Position numbers and translations under genes: made by a program
The notes under the pieces: model-generated
The model's database searches: none
What the model was told of the DNA's origin: nothing
The model's input: the letters and a program-made list of their open reading frames with translations, nothing else
Shown here: positions 40,202-51,085 of the stretch, in pieces
How the letters are laid out: every line of letters starts with the position of its first letter
Numbering within the stretch: the first letter of the stretch is position 1
DNA from: Paramacrobiotus metropolitanus
Lineage: Eukaryota > Tardigrada > Eutardigrada > Parachela > Macrobiotidae
Reading direction: 5' to 3'
DNA length: 64,000 nucleotides
NCBI RefSeq assembly: GCF_019649055.1
Contig: NW_026570256.1
Coordinates: forward strand, 558,001-622,000

Positions 40202-40360
40202 TGTAGCTCATCAGGCACACGAGTGGGTGGGTCGCATGCAATTAAATCAAAGGATTCTGAGGACACAATAACCATTCCGTTTTAACGCTTACCACTTTGA
40301 TCCAAGAAATGAAGTGTTTTTTCTCGATTTACGAGACACCGTTACCTGTAGCTTAAAGAA

Positions 40361-40652
40361 CCGGATCGGACCTGGGCAGTTATAACCTAACTCTATAACT
40401 AAACGGGAGTCATTTGCGAGTTATCGGGTTTTAACGTAACTCCGAAGCTTAACTCGCTACCCAGGAAACTTAACTCTAACGTAACTCGCCTAAATTTTGT
40501 ATGTATTGTCTATGGTACCGTAACTTGCGTTGAAACTCGAAACTCGGTTTTAGTTGCATGAATAGCGCAACTCGTAGCGTAACTCACAAGCTCCCTGTAA
40601 CTCGTAACTCCAACGGTGGGTGCATTTCCATAACTGTCCAGGTCTGAACCGG
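40361..40652. mobile_element. ~290-bp MITE with taactc-rich interior
   Basis: Imperfect 22-bp TIRs (ccggatcggacctgggcagt and its inverted partner) enclose many taactcg words. The paralogous site near 63050-63065 (aaagaactagattaag) lacks the insertion. Confidence 0.85.
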
Positions 40653-41532
40653 ATTAAGTACTCTAATCTACCCTAGTTATTGATCTGATTTTGTTAACTG
40701 CATTTCAGCGACGCTGCCCACTCTATGCTGGCTGAATAAAGTGTTAATTTATTGCAAAGACTACGAGTAGTTTTGTACACGATCTGTTGTCTAAATACTC
40801 GTTCTTGAGTATTACCAAATTTCTTCCGAAACTCAGTTTTGTTGTTTTGATTTCTTTATCCCACGGAGGTAGCCGATGTGCTGAAGATCGTTAATTACAA
40901 AACATTACAACATGCAGGTTAGTAGCAAACATTTGCAGATACCATAATTATGCCATTTAATGCGGGGTGTATTGACAAGCCAGCTGTTGACTATTGAAAA
41001 ACAGAACTGCCACGTAACGCCTACATCATAGCCACCGAATCAGAAATGATCGCCCAAAACCAGTATTATATTCTGGTGGTAGCTCGTATTCGAAAGCTCG
41101 AATATTCATTTCTTTCAAATCCGCTCTTGCTTCAAACGCCAACGCGAGACAGTTCTACGTCCAACAAACGACAATATTACTGAAACCATTTTATCAAAAT
41201 TTGTTATCGTGGTTTCTACAATTCGGCGATGTTGCCACGTAAAATAACAAAAGCGTTTTAAAACAGTAAAGGTCTGGTTTTGAAAATTTTAATTTATTTT
41301 CATTGCTCAAGTTATCATTGTTAGAAATGAAGCGAATATATACCACTGCCATTAACAGAAACGTTTGATCGAGCAGGTAACCCTAAGTATAAGACCGCTC
41401 GTCCACTGTCCGCTAACGGATCCTGCTGGCTTAGTGAGTGACCGAACTACCGTTGAAAGAGCCGGCTAGATCAGTGAGTGACCGAACTGATACTCGAGTG
41501 AAGTGAATGATACGCGGGTGTACTCTTGTAGA
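40653..41532. other. No supported gene
   Basis: Ordinary AT-rich intergenic DNA up to the pogo-like element. The first part continues the GPCR-flank duplication. Confidence 0.45.
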
Positions 41533-41638
41533 TACTTCGATAAACCTCTTATCCCGGCACCCCTGTGACTTGTGTACTATATCCCGGCATCCGGGTAGTA
41601 TGCACAACCACCCAGGTGCATACCTCCGTTATTAGTTA

Positions 41639-41723
41639 ACACTTACAGTATTTTTCGAATTTTCAGACAGCTGTGGCTGTCTCACAGCAGCCACAGCTGT
41701 CTGAAAATTCGAAAAATAAGTGT
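41639..41723. repeat. 31-bp perfect hairpin inside the pogo-like element
   Basis: Arm atttttcgaattttcagaca... pairs perfectly for about 31 bp around an 8-nt loop (41680-41687), plus an acactta/taagtgt base with a small bulge. Perfect pairing and location near the left TIR suggest a nested inverted repeat rather than a miRNA. Confidence 0.85.
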
Positions 41724-41762
41724 AATATTTGGTTCTTATTGAATCAAAACAGTTAAGAACGG

Positions 41763-42300
41763 ATGCAGAGGAGCGTTATCTGGCGGACTTTTTGTTACAT
41801 TGTGCAGATACTTATCGGTATCCCGATGAATAAGCCGTGCCTGAAGAGGCTCGTCACTCGCAATGCCTTAGAAAAAGGTAAGCACATGTTCACTTGGTTT
41901 TATTGCATGTATGGGTGTTTGGCATGTATGGCTGTGTGGTTTTTAGGGATGACGGCTAAATTTAGTAACACCTGGATGACAGCATTTTTGAAAAGGTTCC
42001 CTGAATTGTCGCGCCGAGTTACTCATGGTGTTAACAGAAAGAAAGCAAGGGAGTGGACTGCTGCCAATTGTGAGGGCTGGGTGACGTTGCTCAGTGAGCT
42101 GCTCATCGACGGATGGATGGATGATCCTGCTGGCATCTGGAATCTGGACGAAAGTGGGTTTTCAACGGCGGAGGTGTTGATTTCGTTTTTGCTCAAAAAG
42201 GAACCAAAAATGTCCAGTCCATTATGATGGAAACGATAAAGAAGTGATTACCGTACTCGCTGGCGGCAATGCTGCAGGTACCATTCTGCAGGTGTTAAAT
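41763..42300 (+). pseudogene. Decayed pogo/Tigger-type transposase fragment
   Basis: A CENP-B-like helix region (WMTAFLKRFPELSRRVTHGV...ARE) leads to IWNLDESGFS, the first catalytic Asp motif of DDE_1 transposases. After a frame change near 42170-42210 the next conserved piece (VQSIMMETIKK.VITVLAGGNAAG) appears. The remaining catalytic half is missing. Confidence 0.8.
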
Positions 42301-42483
42301 ATTCCAGTGACGCATTTTACCATTTATTTTACCGTTATTGTTATTCGTTAGCATAATTGGGTTTGGAATTCATAAAATATAAAGCTGAAAAAAATTCAGT
42401 TTAAGGGGAATTTTCATCTATCCGGTTGCCGGCATACAGTACACAGGTCACAGGGGTGCCGGGATAAGAGGTTTATCGAAGTA

Positions 42484-42796
42484 CCGGTATTATGCGAAAA
42501 GAAAGAGATTTTGGGAATACAAACTCTCACAACCAATAAAACTCAGTGCTTTAATCCTTTTGCTCCGCCATAGTTTAGTAGTCAAACGAACTTCCATCCA
42601 TCCGTCTGAAAGTACCATGAATTATCCACAACCTTTTTTGAATGCATGTGTTGCTTTATCGACCTTGTCCTATTTTTCGAAGTTTAAGTGTGATTGCGTT
42701 TTCCATTAACTGTTTTTTTTGTTATAAATTAATTTTCCGCGCTTCTGTAAAGAGCGCCGCAAACATGACCTTGCAGCTCCTAATTCTGTAGTTGTA
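42484..42796. other. No supported gene
   Basis: Short AT-rich spacer, including the 3' end of the lectin gene transcript. Confidence 0.4.
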
Positions 42797-43370
42797 CTAG
42801 CAGTGCATTCCATTGTTCGTGACGCGTTCCACCGTGGCCTGCACTCTAACCGCATCAACCTGGAAGTAAACATACGAATCCGGCGACCAGACCGGATTGC
42901 CATCCGTATTGTAGATAACGATGTTACCGTCGTCCTGAACTTTCAGGTAACCGCCAGGTGTAAAGGTGCGCTGAAGTACAAGCATCCAAGTGAAAATACC
43001 CACACCACCGCAATACAAGTACTACTCCGCGGACAACGCACCCCTTTGTATGTGACCGGAGAATGCCAGGTCATTGCGTTGCGTTGATTGAAGAGCGCCA
43101 AATCGCCCTCCTGCCGCACTTCGGCTCGAACGATCTGCTGACTACCCGTCTGACTACTGCATACCCGTTGGAGCTCATATGAACAGTCAGATGGATGCTG
43201 CAGATCACTCTGATTGCGTTTTGGTAGAATGAATCTGCGATACAATCGCAGATCACCGTTGTTGTCCAGTATGAGCAGGGCTCGTCTGTTGGGGGAAAGA
43301 ATGCTGTCGCCTCGGTTAAGTTTGGCTCCGGTTGACAGAATGCCGCTTGTATGCGTTACACCTATCAAAA
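42797..43370 (-). CDS. Bulb-type (B-) lectin domain protein, two exons seen
   Basis: Exon from about 43366 (acceptor ttttgatAG) to 43039 and exon 42970-42797 join in phase 0 across a 70-bp GT-AG intron (donor GGG|GTGCGT, acceptor acttcAG). Three beta-prism repeats are visible: ALLILDNNGDLRLYRRF, QEGDLALFNQRNAMTWHS and VQDDGNIVIYNTDGNPVW, the last near the QxDxNxVxY mannose-site consensus (here DDGNIVIY). These domains bind mannose-type sugars and are usually secreted. The upstream exon with the signal peptide was not placed; the frame stays open to 43569 without convincing signal features. Confidence 0.7.
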
Positions 43371-44033
43371 CACTAATGACCTTTTCAAGCTCACTTGTAA
43401 TACTTAACACACTATTGCCTGATATGTCTATGTTATTCCCCAGGCAGCCTCTATGAGCCCGTACTGTGCAGTTGTGAAGCGAATAACTGTAGTGCAATAT
43501 AACGCAAAAATTGACCTTAACGACCCAGCTCCACGCAAGAGGGTGTAGCAGTACAGCAGAATGTTTCAAATTCGAGAAAACTGATCTACCATACCACGTA
43601 AGCGCATTTCAGTAACTTCATGGACGAGGTATTTAGACTAGGAAATGGCAATTCTTACCACCCTTACTTTCACTATTGTCACCACCTTTCGCCATGTTTT
43701 GCTATTCCCACCAGCATTGTTATAATATTTCCTACAGCTCTTCTTACCTCTCTGCTTTAAGTTACAACGGAAAGTTTTGATATAGGCTTTTGATATTAAG
43801 CCTGTACCACGAGCTAGCCTGAAGGAAGCGAGGCAACCGCAGTACAGTTTAAAGTCTCTGCGTCGGACGTTGGGGCGCTGTTCTGTGGTGTCGTGGTGAC
43901 TGCATCCTGCGTTGACACTACGCCAACCATGTTTTTTCGCTCCTCTGAAATTCACATAAATAATTATATTAGTCCTTTTTCGACATTTTTTTTATTTCGA
44001 TCCAACGATCACAATATCCAACGGATGATCTAT

Positions 44034-44236
44034 AGGTTACTTTGTGCAGAGTCTGAAGGCTGAGGGGGTGATGGTGGATCCACATTTCCCATAAATCCAT
44101 GCATCGCACGGTGCGTGGCTTCAGTGGGAGCCGACAAGCTGGAGCCTTTCGAGTAATCGTCTTCGGTTGATTTTTTCTCGGTGTCAGCGTCTAGCGGTGG
44201 TGCCTCCGTTGACTCAGTTTCTCGGTCGAAAGCTGC
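44034..44236 (-). CDS. Probable terminal exon of an unidentified gene
   Basis: After an acceptor-like tttgctgcAG the minus strand reads FDRETESTEAPPLDADTEKK and onward, Ser/Pro/acid-rich, to a stop at about 44034. Even codon use and the splice-like start suggest a real last exon of a longer protein. No family. Confidence 0.35.
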
Positions 44237-44385
44237 AGCAAAGGAACATGGATACAGATTCTTCTAAACTTCTGCAAAGATTTTGTATAGAAGCACATTA
44301 CATTTAATTAGAATAATTATGTTATATTGTTATATAGCATATTACATTATTCGAGCGCCAGTCCTTAGGCAGCGCCGCAGCGTAC

Positions 44386-44785
44386 ATGTACATGTATGAC
44401 AAAACTTTTTCTCGTACTTCTGGAATAACTTGGTGGCAAAAACCACGATACGGTGGAATACTGGAAAACCGTATTGTACATCATCCGGTCCACCATCGAT
44501 GTTATACATCATCCGGTCCACCATCGATGTTGTTTGCAACGTTGTCTGGCTGGTCTGCATCCGCATCAGCAGACTCCTCGCTGTGTCCTCTTGGATCACG
44601 GCATTTGGCGAAATGTGAACTGCATCAAAGTCAATCGCCCTTTGGACGTCCATGGCTGATTTCGTTGTTATTGATGGGAAAATGGCTGGGGTAGTTGCCT
44701 GCGCAGCCACGAATGTTGTCGCCACTGTTGTTGTTGTCCCCTGATCGTAAGCACGTCTGCAAAGTAATGACAACATACTCGACAA
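44386..44785 (-). CDS. Possible Thr/Ala-rich exon
   Basis: Minus-strand open frame with a Thr-rich start (TTTTVATTFVAAQATT) and a duplicated MVDRMMYNIDGGPDD-type unit caused by a 27-bp tandem repeat at about 44476-44530. It may be an exon of the same gene as 44034-44236. Low support. Confidence 0.25.
44476..44530. repeat. 27-bp tandem duplication
   Basis: Two copies of tacatcatccggtccaccat... in direct succession. Confidence 0.85.
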
Positions 44786-44799
44786 CGTCTTGATGTCTT

Positions 44800-46550
44800 T
44801 TAAGAAAATCTAATGGTGTTTTTCTTTGCACCAGATACCCGGGACAGTATTGTCCGCTCCTAACCTTAGGCTATCGCAACCCGTTTCCCACATTTTTTGG
44901 CGTTTAGACGATTTCGTCCGGACAAAAATTATTATATGTCATACTAGTACTCGTGCTTAATTTACAAGTCTTCTCTGAACCTATTAATAATTTATGAAAC
45001 CGTTGTGGCTCTCGAGTCTCGACTAACCGTGAATGAATTAGAAAATTTAACTGCAAGTTGCAATATTTATAGAGCACACTGTACACTTAACGGACAGACA
45101 TGCGGCAATTGAAAAAAAGCGAGGTGGGAACTGGAAGGTACATAAGTGGGAAGTCATTAGTTGTTGCCAGGGCTGTATACTCACAGTGGTGCACCTGCAG
45201 ACGCTGCAGAGTGCAGAGCCTTCCATGGCGCCTCCTGAGCCTCCTCGGATGGCTTTCATGGACCATGGTGTATTCGTCCAAAACATTTGTGGAAATCTTC
45301 CCGAACGGGCGAGCTCTTCTACAGAGTAAACTCAGTAAAGCCTTGTAAATTCGAACGATGAGCGATTCAGTTAGTCCGGCTTGGAGCAATCAATTTTAAG
45401 TTGAATTTTTAACAATATTCAACCTGGTTGTAAACAAGCCGAGCCCAAACGTACAATTAATGGCAACATTTACACTGACTGTTATTGTTATTTTTATTTT
45501 CGGGTAATGGGTGATTCACAGGATTACATGTTTCAAAACAAATTCCGCACACAAGCAAATCTACCAGACTCTGAAAACACGACAAACAAGACTGACGAAC
45601 ATCCAAAAGACAGAACCCACACATGCTACACAAACTAGTTCACTGGTTGAATGGCCAAACGCAGAGCGTTGAAATACTAGCCCCAGATTACATCGAGCAC
45701 AACGTCCAGAGATCCCAAGCGGTCCGTCTCCATGACAAGCGAACTTCTTCCCGCAGCCCAAACTCCGGCCCCAGCAAGGCTCCATACACCAGACAGGGCG
45801 ACATATGATAACAGTTATGAGCCTCAGAGTATCAAGAAAATGAGAGAAATGCACTCAGGGGGGGACAGGGTGAAGCAGCGATGCAGTGGTAATGAATGCG
45901 CGCCTGAGTAGCGATGAGACGTGCGATCAACTCCGTCAAATTGTTTGTCCCTGCCAATCTGGTTCGAACCAGAAATGGCAGGGCTTCTTAATTTATCAAA
46001 AATGTTGACCAAAAAACACTAAAATCGCAGGAAAAACCAAGAGCTCTAGACAAAGTCTGTCTAGAGAAAAGAAAGTTATTATTATTGTTATTAATACTGC
46101 GGTTCAAGAGCAGACAGTTCCCAATGGGCTAAGTTTTGTCGAAAGAAGACAGAATTGTTTAGGACACTTACCGGTGACTGCATGACTTGTATGCCAAACG
46201 CTGTAGTTCGGCGCAAAAACAAATGACGACTCTGTGGAGCTGCATACTTCTGTAGGGTTAGGTACGGTACTGGTTTTTCAAAAAAATTTTAAAGAGGCTT
46301 GCAAGAAAACCCTTTCAGTTCAGATCTAGCGAATTTATAGGCCGGGGAAGCTTGTGCGTTTTCACGCTATGGAAACCTATTTACTGAAGCAATTTATCGC
46401 AGTCATGCTTTTCTTGTCTGTACTTAGCTTTCGCTTCGGGCTGCAATTGTGTCCTGAATATTAAAACGTGCACTGGACACAGGAGGATCTACTGATTCGT
46501 ATGCCATATCCATTTCCGTACTACTGCCAGTGCGGTGAAGAAAACAACTG
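44800..46550. other. No supported gene
   Basis: Open frames on both strands near 45.1-45.8 kb overlap each other and have no recognisable features. Two small palindromes are listed separately. Confidence 0.35.
45949..45983. repeat. 35-nt palindrome
   Basis: ccctgccaatctggttcg and its near-complement; the centre ctggttcgaaccag is a perfect palindrome. A second palindrome (ctctagaca...tgtctagag) lies at 46044-46066. Confidence 0.75.
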
Positions 46551-47007
46551 CGAAGTGGCTATTTTGCCGCAGTGTTTGTGGCTAAATAGCCATTTGGCTG
46601 TTTTGCCGCACTAGGGTGGGCAAAATAGCTTTTTGGCTATTTTACCGCACACTGCGTTTTAATAGCTATTCAGCTATTTTGCCGCACTATGGTCGGCAAA
46701 ATAGTCAGTTGGCTATTATTGCAGCCTGTGACTGCCTGTCTCGCAGTCGCCTGTCGCCGCGCACTTTACACTACAGAGCAACCAAACACTCCAACTCAAA
46801 ATGTGTCACTGTTAGTCGACATAAAATTTATTGGCTACGGCTATTTTGCCGCAGTATAACAATAGGGGTCTGAATAGCCCTCAGGCTATTTTGCCGCACA
46901 CTGCGCCGGAATAGCCGGTTGGCTATTATGCCGCACTATTGTGGCCAAATAGCTTGTTGGCTATTTTACCGCACACTGCGTTAAAACAGCTCGTTTTGCC
47001 ACACTAT
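46551..47007. repeat. Hairpin-repeat array (aaaatagc...gctattttgccgca), array 1
   Basis: About nine units in which aaaatagc and gctatttt, separated by 4-8 variable bases, form small stems followed by gccgca and a short spacer. The start cgaagtggctattttgccgc is the same as at 49634. Confidence 0.85.
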
Positions 47008-47440
47008 GGACGGGAAAAGGATAATCATAAGGACGATGCTGCGTGCACGGGGAAACACAGGTGTTGGCTCGTTGCACGGTGAGTTCGCAACGGATCCAGC
47101 CCAAAAATGGCCGTTCCAGGATCTATCCCGAAAACGAACGCGGTAGCCATGGTTATCGCATTCCACTTTCGCTGCTTTTGGCATCTCTCACTTCGATTTT
47201 ATACCCTTCATCCAGTTTATAATCTTAATCCAATTTAAAATATAATGATTCTGAAACAAAAGAAATCACCCGTGCCCGCAGCCAGCGCCCGTTCCCACAC
47301 TCCGTGCACGCGGTCAACACCCGTGCGGACCCAAAGAGGTCACCCGTGCACGCAGCCATACTGTAATTATAATAGGGGAAACTCGGTAATAAGGGGCAAC
47401 TCTGATAACACATCCCCTTAAACTGCCCGCTTAAACTGCC

Positions 47441-48588
47441 CGGCTGTGCCGTTCCCGGCTGTGCCGTTCCCGGCTGTGCCGTTCCCGGCTGTGCCGTTCC
47501 CGGCTGTGCCGTTCCCGGCTGTGCCGTTCCCGGCTGTGCCGTTCCCGGCTGTGCCGTTCCCGGCTGTGCCGTTCCCGGCTGTGCCGTTCCCGGCTGTGCC
47601 GTTCCCGGCTGTGCCGTTCCGTGTGCCGTTCCCGGCTGTGCCGTTCCCGGCTGTGCCGTTCCTGTGCCGTTCCCGGCTGTGCCGTTCCCGGCTGTGCCGT
47701 TCCCGGCTGTGCCGTTCCGGCTGTGCCGTTCCCGGCTGTGCCGTTCCCGGCTGTGCCGTTCCCGGCTGTGCCGTTCCCGGCTGTGCCGTTCCCGGCTGTG
47801 CCGTTCCCGGCTGTGCCGTTCCGGCTGTGCTGTTCCCGGCTGTGCCGTTCCCGGCTGTGCCGTTCCCGGCTGTGCCGTTCCCGGCTGTGCCGTTCCCGGC
47901 TGTGCCGTTCCCGGCTGTGCCGTTCCCGGCTGTGCCGTTCCCGGCTGTGCTGTTCCCGGCTGTGCTGTTCCCGGCTAATGCCGTTCCCGGCTGTGCCGTT
48001 CCCGGCTGTGCCGTTCCCGGCTGTGCTGTTTCCGGCTGTGCCGTTCCCGGCTGTGCCGTTCCCGGCTGTGCCGTTCCCGGCTGTGCCGTTCCCTGTGCCG
48101 TTCCAGTGCCGTTCCCGGCTGTGCCGTTCCCGGCTGTGCCGTTCCCGGCTGTGCCGTTCCCGGCTGTGCCGTTCCCGGCTGTGCCGTTCCCGGCTGTGCC
48201 GTTCCCGGCTGTGCTGTTCCCGGCTGTGCCGTTCCCGGCTGTGCTGTTCTCGGCTGTGCTGTTCCCGGCTGTGCCGTTCCGGCTGTGCCGTTCCCGGCTG
48301 TGCTGTTTCCCGGCTGTGCCGTTCCGGCTGTGCTGTTCTCGGCTGTGCCGTTCCGGCTGTGCCGTTCCCGTTGCCGTTCCCGGCTGTGCCGTTCCCGGCT
48401 GTGCCGTTCCGGCTGTGCCGTTCCCGGCTGTGCCGTTCCCGGCTGTGCCGTTCCCGGCTGTGCTGTTCCCGGCTGTGCCGTTCCCGGCTGTGCCGTTCCC
48501 GGCTGTGCCGTTCCCGGCTGTGCCGTTCCCGGCTGTGCCGTTCCCGGCTGTGCCGTTCCCGGCTGTGCCGTTCCCGGCTGTGCCGTTC
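47441..48588. repeat. 15-bp minisatellite, ~76 copies
   Basis: Unit gtgccgttcccggct repeated almost without interruption for 1.15 kb, with scattered deletions and c/t variants (gtgctgttcc). Because 15 is a multiple of 3, all frames stay open and give artificial peptides (PAVPF on plus, ERHSR on minus). Confidence 0.98.
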
Positions 48589-48660
48589 TGCTGATAACAG
48601 TACTGAAAGCTGGACTAAAGACATCGACGCATGTGTCGTGCGATATCGAAAAGACGTTGT

Positions 48661-48811
48661 ATATGTGCTGATGTTGTGTTGCACTTCCCAGACCACGACA
48701 AAGTCGGAGAGTTTCTTAATCTCAACTTCTTATGTGTATATGTGCTGATGTTGTGTTGCACTTCCCAGACCACGACAAAGTCGGAGAGTTTCTTAATCTC
48801 AACTTCTTATG
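48661..48811. repeat. 77-bp tandem duplication
   Basis: Two identical copies (48661-48737 and 48738-48811) beginning atatgtgctgatgttgtgtt. Confidence 0.95.
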
Positions 48812-49633
48812 TAATTCATGGAACGAAAGATAAAGATGATGTACAAGTATGAGATGATATGCGAGGATGAAGAAGAAGTCAGGAACCCGGAACCCTGCTG
48901 CAAGCACGAAAGGAAAACACAAGAGATGCGAGAAAGTTATACGTTACCTGTCCGACGCTAGATGGTAGCCGAAGCGTATGAGAAATCCATCAACCTGGCG
49001 CTGCAGGGCATGAAGATCGAAGGGACCGAAAGGTCAAGGCAAACAAGTGGGATCAAGTGGGAAACCTATTAAGTCACGACACTATCCAATGATGATAATG
49101 CACGTCGACTAGACAGAAGGGTGACCCCTGACAATAGGGGAAAGGTCACCCAGAGGTCAGTTTGAACAGCCTCACTTGGAAAGAGAAGACCAGAGCAGCA
49201 AGTCAGATGAGCACAAGCTCTTGTTGGGATTAAAACTCTTGATATAGCCCTGGGCACTCGCAGGTGCGAATCTGAGAACAATAGAGATCTAAACGTAAGC
49301 CAATAGGAGACGACTACATACACGTCGACTAATCAAAGCGCTGCATCACTACACGTGGACTAATAAGAACAAGAGGTCAGCTAGTACACTAGAACAATAG
49401 GTTGAGCTACGTCATCGAAGCGCGGTCACGTCGAAATGGCAAGTCGCGGTCAAAGTTCTCTGCCGGAGATTTCTGAGACGTCGAAATAGAGAGTCAGAGA
49501 CTCGGGGTCATGACTCGAGAAGAAGGAGTAGTAAAGCCAAAGCCGTATCCGTAGGTGTAGAAGTAGTAAAGTAGTACCGATGTGCACTAACGGACGCCAG
49601 TACACGTCACATGGTTGCTTTGAAAATAAATTT

Positions 49634-49850
49634 CGAAGTGGCTATTTTGCCGCAGTATTTGGGGCAAAATAGCCATTAGCTATTTTACCGCACTATGGTC
49701 GGTAAAATAGCCTTTTGCTATTTTTCCGCACACTGCGTTACAATAGTCGTTAGCTATTTTGCCGCAGTATGGGTGGCAAAATAGCCTTTCACTATTTTGC
49801 CGCAGTATGGGTGGCAAAATAGCCTTTCACTATTTTGCCGCAGTTTCCGG
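49634..49850. repeat. Hairpin-repeat array, array 2
   Basis: Same unit as array 1. The last two units are identical 38-bp copies (gtatgggtggcaaaatagcc...). Confidence 0.88.
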
Positions 49851-51034
49851 TTAACATACAACAATTTTAGTAGCTGTTGATAACTATCCGTCTACGGAAA
49901 AATCGGTAGCGTAGTGCAGGCGCTGCAATGCTCTGGGATACCATTTACACGTGCAAACATTCATAGCACCCAGACGTCTGCTAGACGATCAAGTTTTTAA
50001 TCCGTCCAGCAAGTTCCGGGTCTTCAAAGGGTCTGGCCTAAATTTTGCCCACCCAGTGCTTTTCGCGTTTTTCTTCAGAAATCTCCGGTTTCATTTGCAA
50101 ATCGTATCCAAGCGTTCTGGTCTTTGTGTAAAATTACCACACATTTGGTCCCCGGAGTACACATTACGTGTACTCCGGCCTGGTCACTGGAAAATACTGT
50201 CCGACCGTCGTTTGAAATATCGGATCAGTCGGGTCGAGTTGTCGTTCATCTGCCTTAAAAATCGATTCCGCACTTCCGTCAACCTGCGACACGGAAGCAA
50301 ACCCGGCTCGAACAGTGACCATCGGGAACGCTTTTGTTGGATTGTCCGTCAGAAGGTTGACCGAGCTCCCTGTCGGGCTCTGCTGGGGTAATAGAATCTG
50401 ATACCTGGTCCACACTAATTTGGAAAAGGTGTCGCAATGCACGAAATACAGGGCCGACCAGTTAGAGAAAGGGGCGGTTGGCTTAAAGTCGGACCTGTCG
50501 ACAGCCCGGCACACGATATCCGGACTTGAGAACTAGCTCCGAGAAACGTCGGCGGCAAGCGACCGTGACAAGCCTGGTGGTAACGGAAAAGAAGGCAGCC
50601 ATGGTGAAGAAACGTTCTGCCTCACCCAGCTGTGCTCAGGAGTTGAGCCGACGGTTATACGCAGCGGATGGTTCTACGGCGGCCAAGCCGAGCAGCAGCT
50701 GCAGCAGTCTACAATCGGGGAAGGGGGTTCACTCTCGTCCTATCACCCTAACGCGAAACCGTACGAACGATCTGCTAAGGACCATTTTTTTTCAGATCCG
50801 GCCGCGAAGCTCATTGTCGGCATGATACAGGAAGTCTAGGCCTGTCCGTTGTCTAACGCGACCAAACCGTAGATACAAGTTGACGCGCCGCGTTCAGCAG
50901 TGAGTACGCCTCCGCGTCCCGAGGACTTTGTTAGAACAGTAGCAGGCGGACTATTGATTCAGCGACGACACCGCTCGGATAGCCGGAAACACCGGCAAGA
51001 CTTTTAACGACGACGCGGGCAGGACAAAAAAATT

Positions 51035-51085
51035 TATGGCGCAGTGGTAACGCTCAGGTTTGGACTCTGCGGGTGCGAATCCATC
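51035..51085 (+). other. tRNA-like A-box/B-box pair
   Basis: tatggcgcagtggtaacgc followed after 18 nt by gggtgcgaatcc matches RNA polymerase III A and B boxes at tRNA spacing. The anticodon arm is short (4 bp) and the acceptor does not close, so it is at best a tRNA-derived relic. Confidence 0.3.

Larger units (their letters stand above)
41533..42483. mobile_element. 951-bp pogo/Tigger-like transposon with ~66-bp TIRs
   Basis: The TIRs 41533-41598 and 42418-42483 start TACTTCGATAAACCTCTTAT and match with only a few differences. Flanking TA fits the superfamily. It contains a decayed transposase and a separate long perfect hairpin (both listed). Too short and broken to be autonomous. Confidence 0.93.

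Noticed and set aside
41639..41723. Hairpin in the pogo-like element as a fifth miRNA
   Set aside because: Perfect 31-bp pairing, no TTATGAA loop or shared basal stem, and a location inside a transposon arm fit a nested inverted repeat better.
47441..48696. Long open frames on both strands (PAVPF and ERHSR repeat peptides)
   Set aside because: They are produced by a 15-bp minisatellite whose period is a multiple of three. Frames are open on both strands at once and no gene signals flank them.
46551..49850. CRISPR-like array of short repeats and spacers
   Set aside because: The locus is eukaryotic, unit lengths vary, the 'spacers' are 4-8 bp loop bases, and no cas genes exist.
51035..51085. 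Functional tRNA gene
   Set aside because: A and B boxes are present but the acceptor stem does not close and the anticodon arm is short; kept only as a tRNA-like relic.
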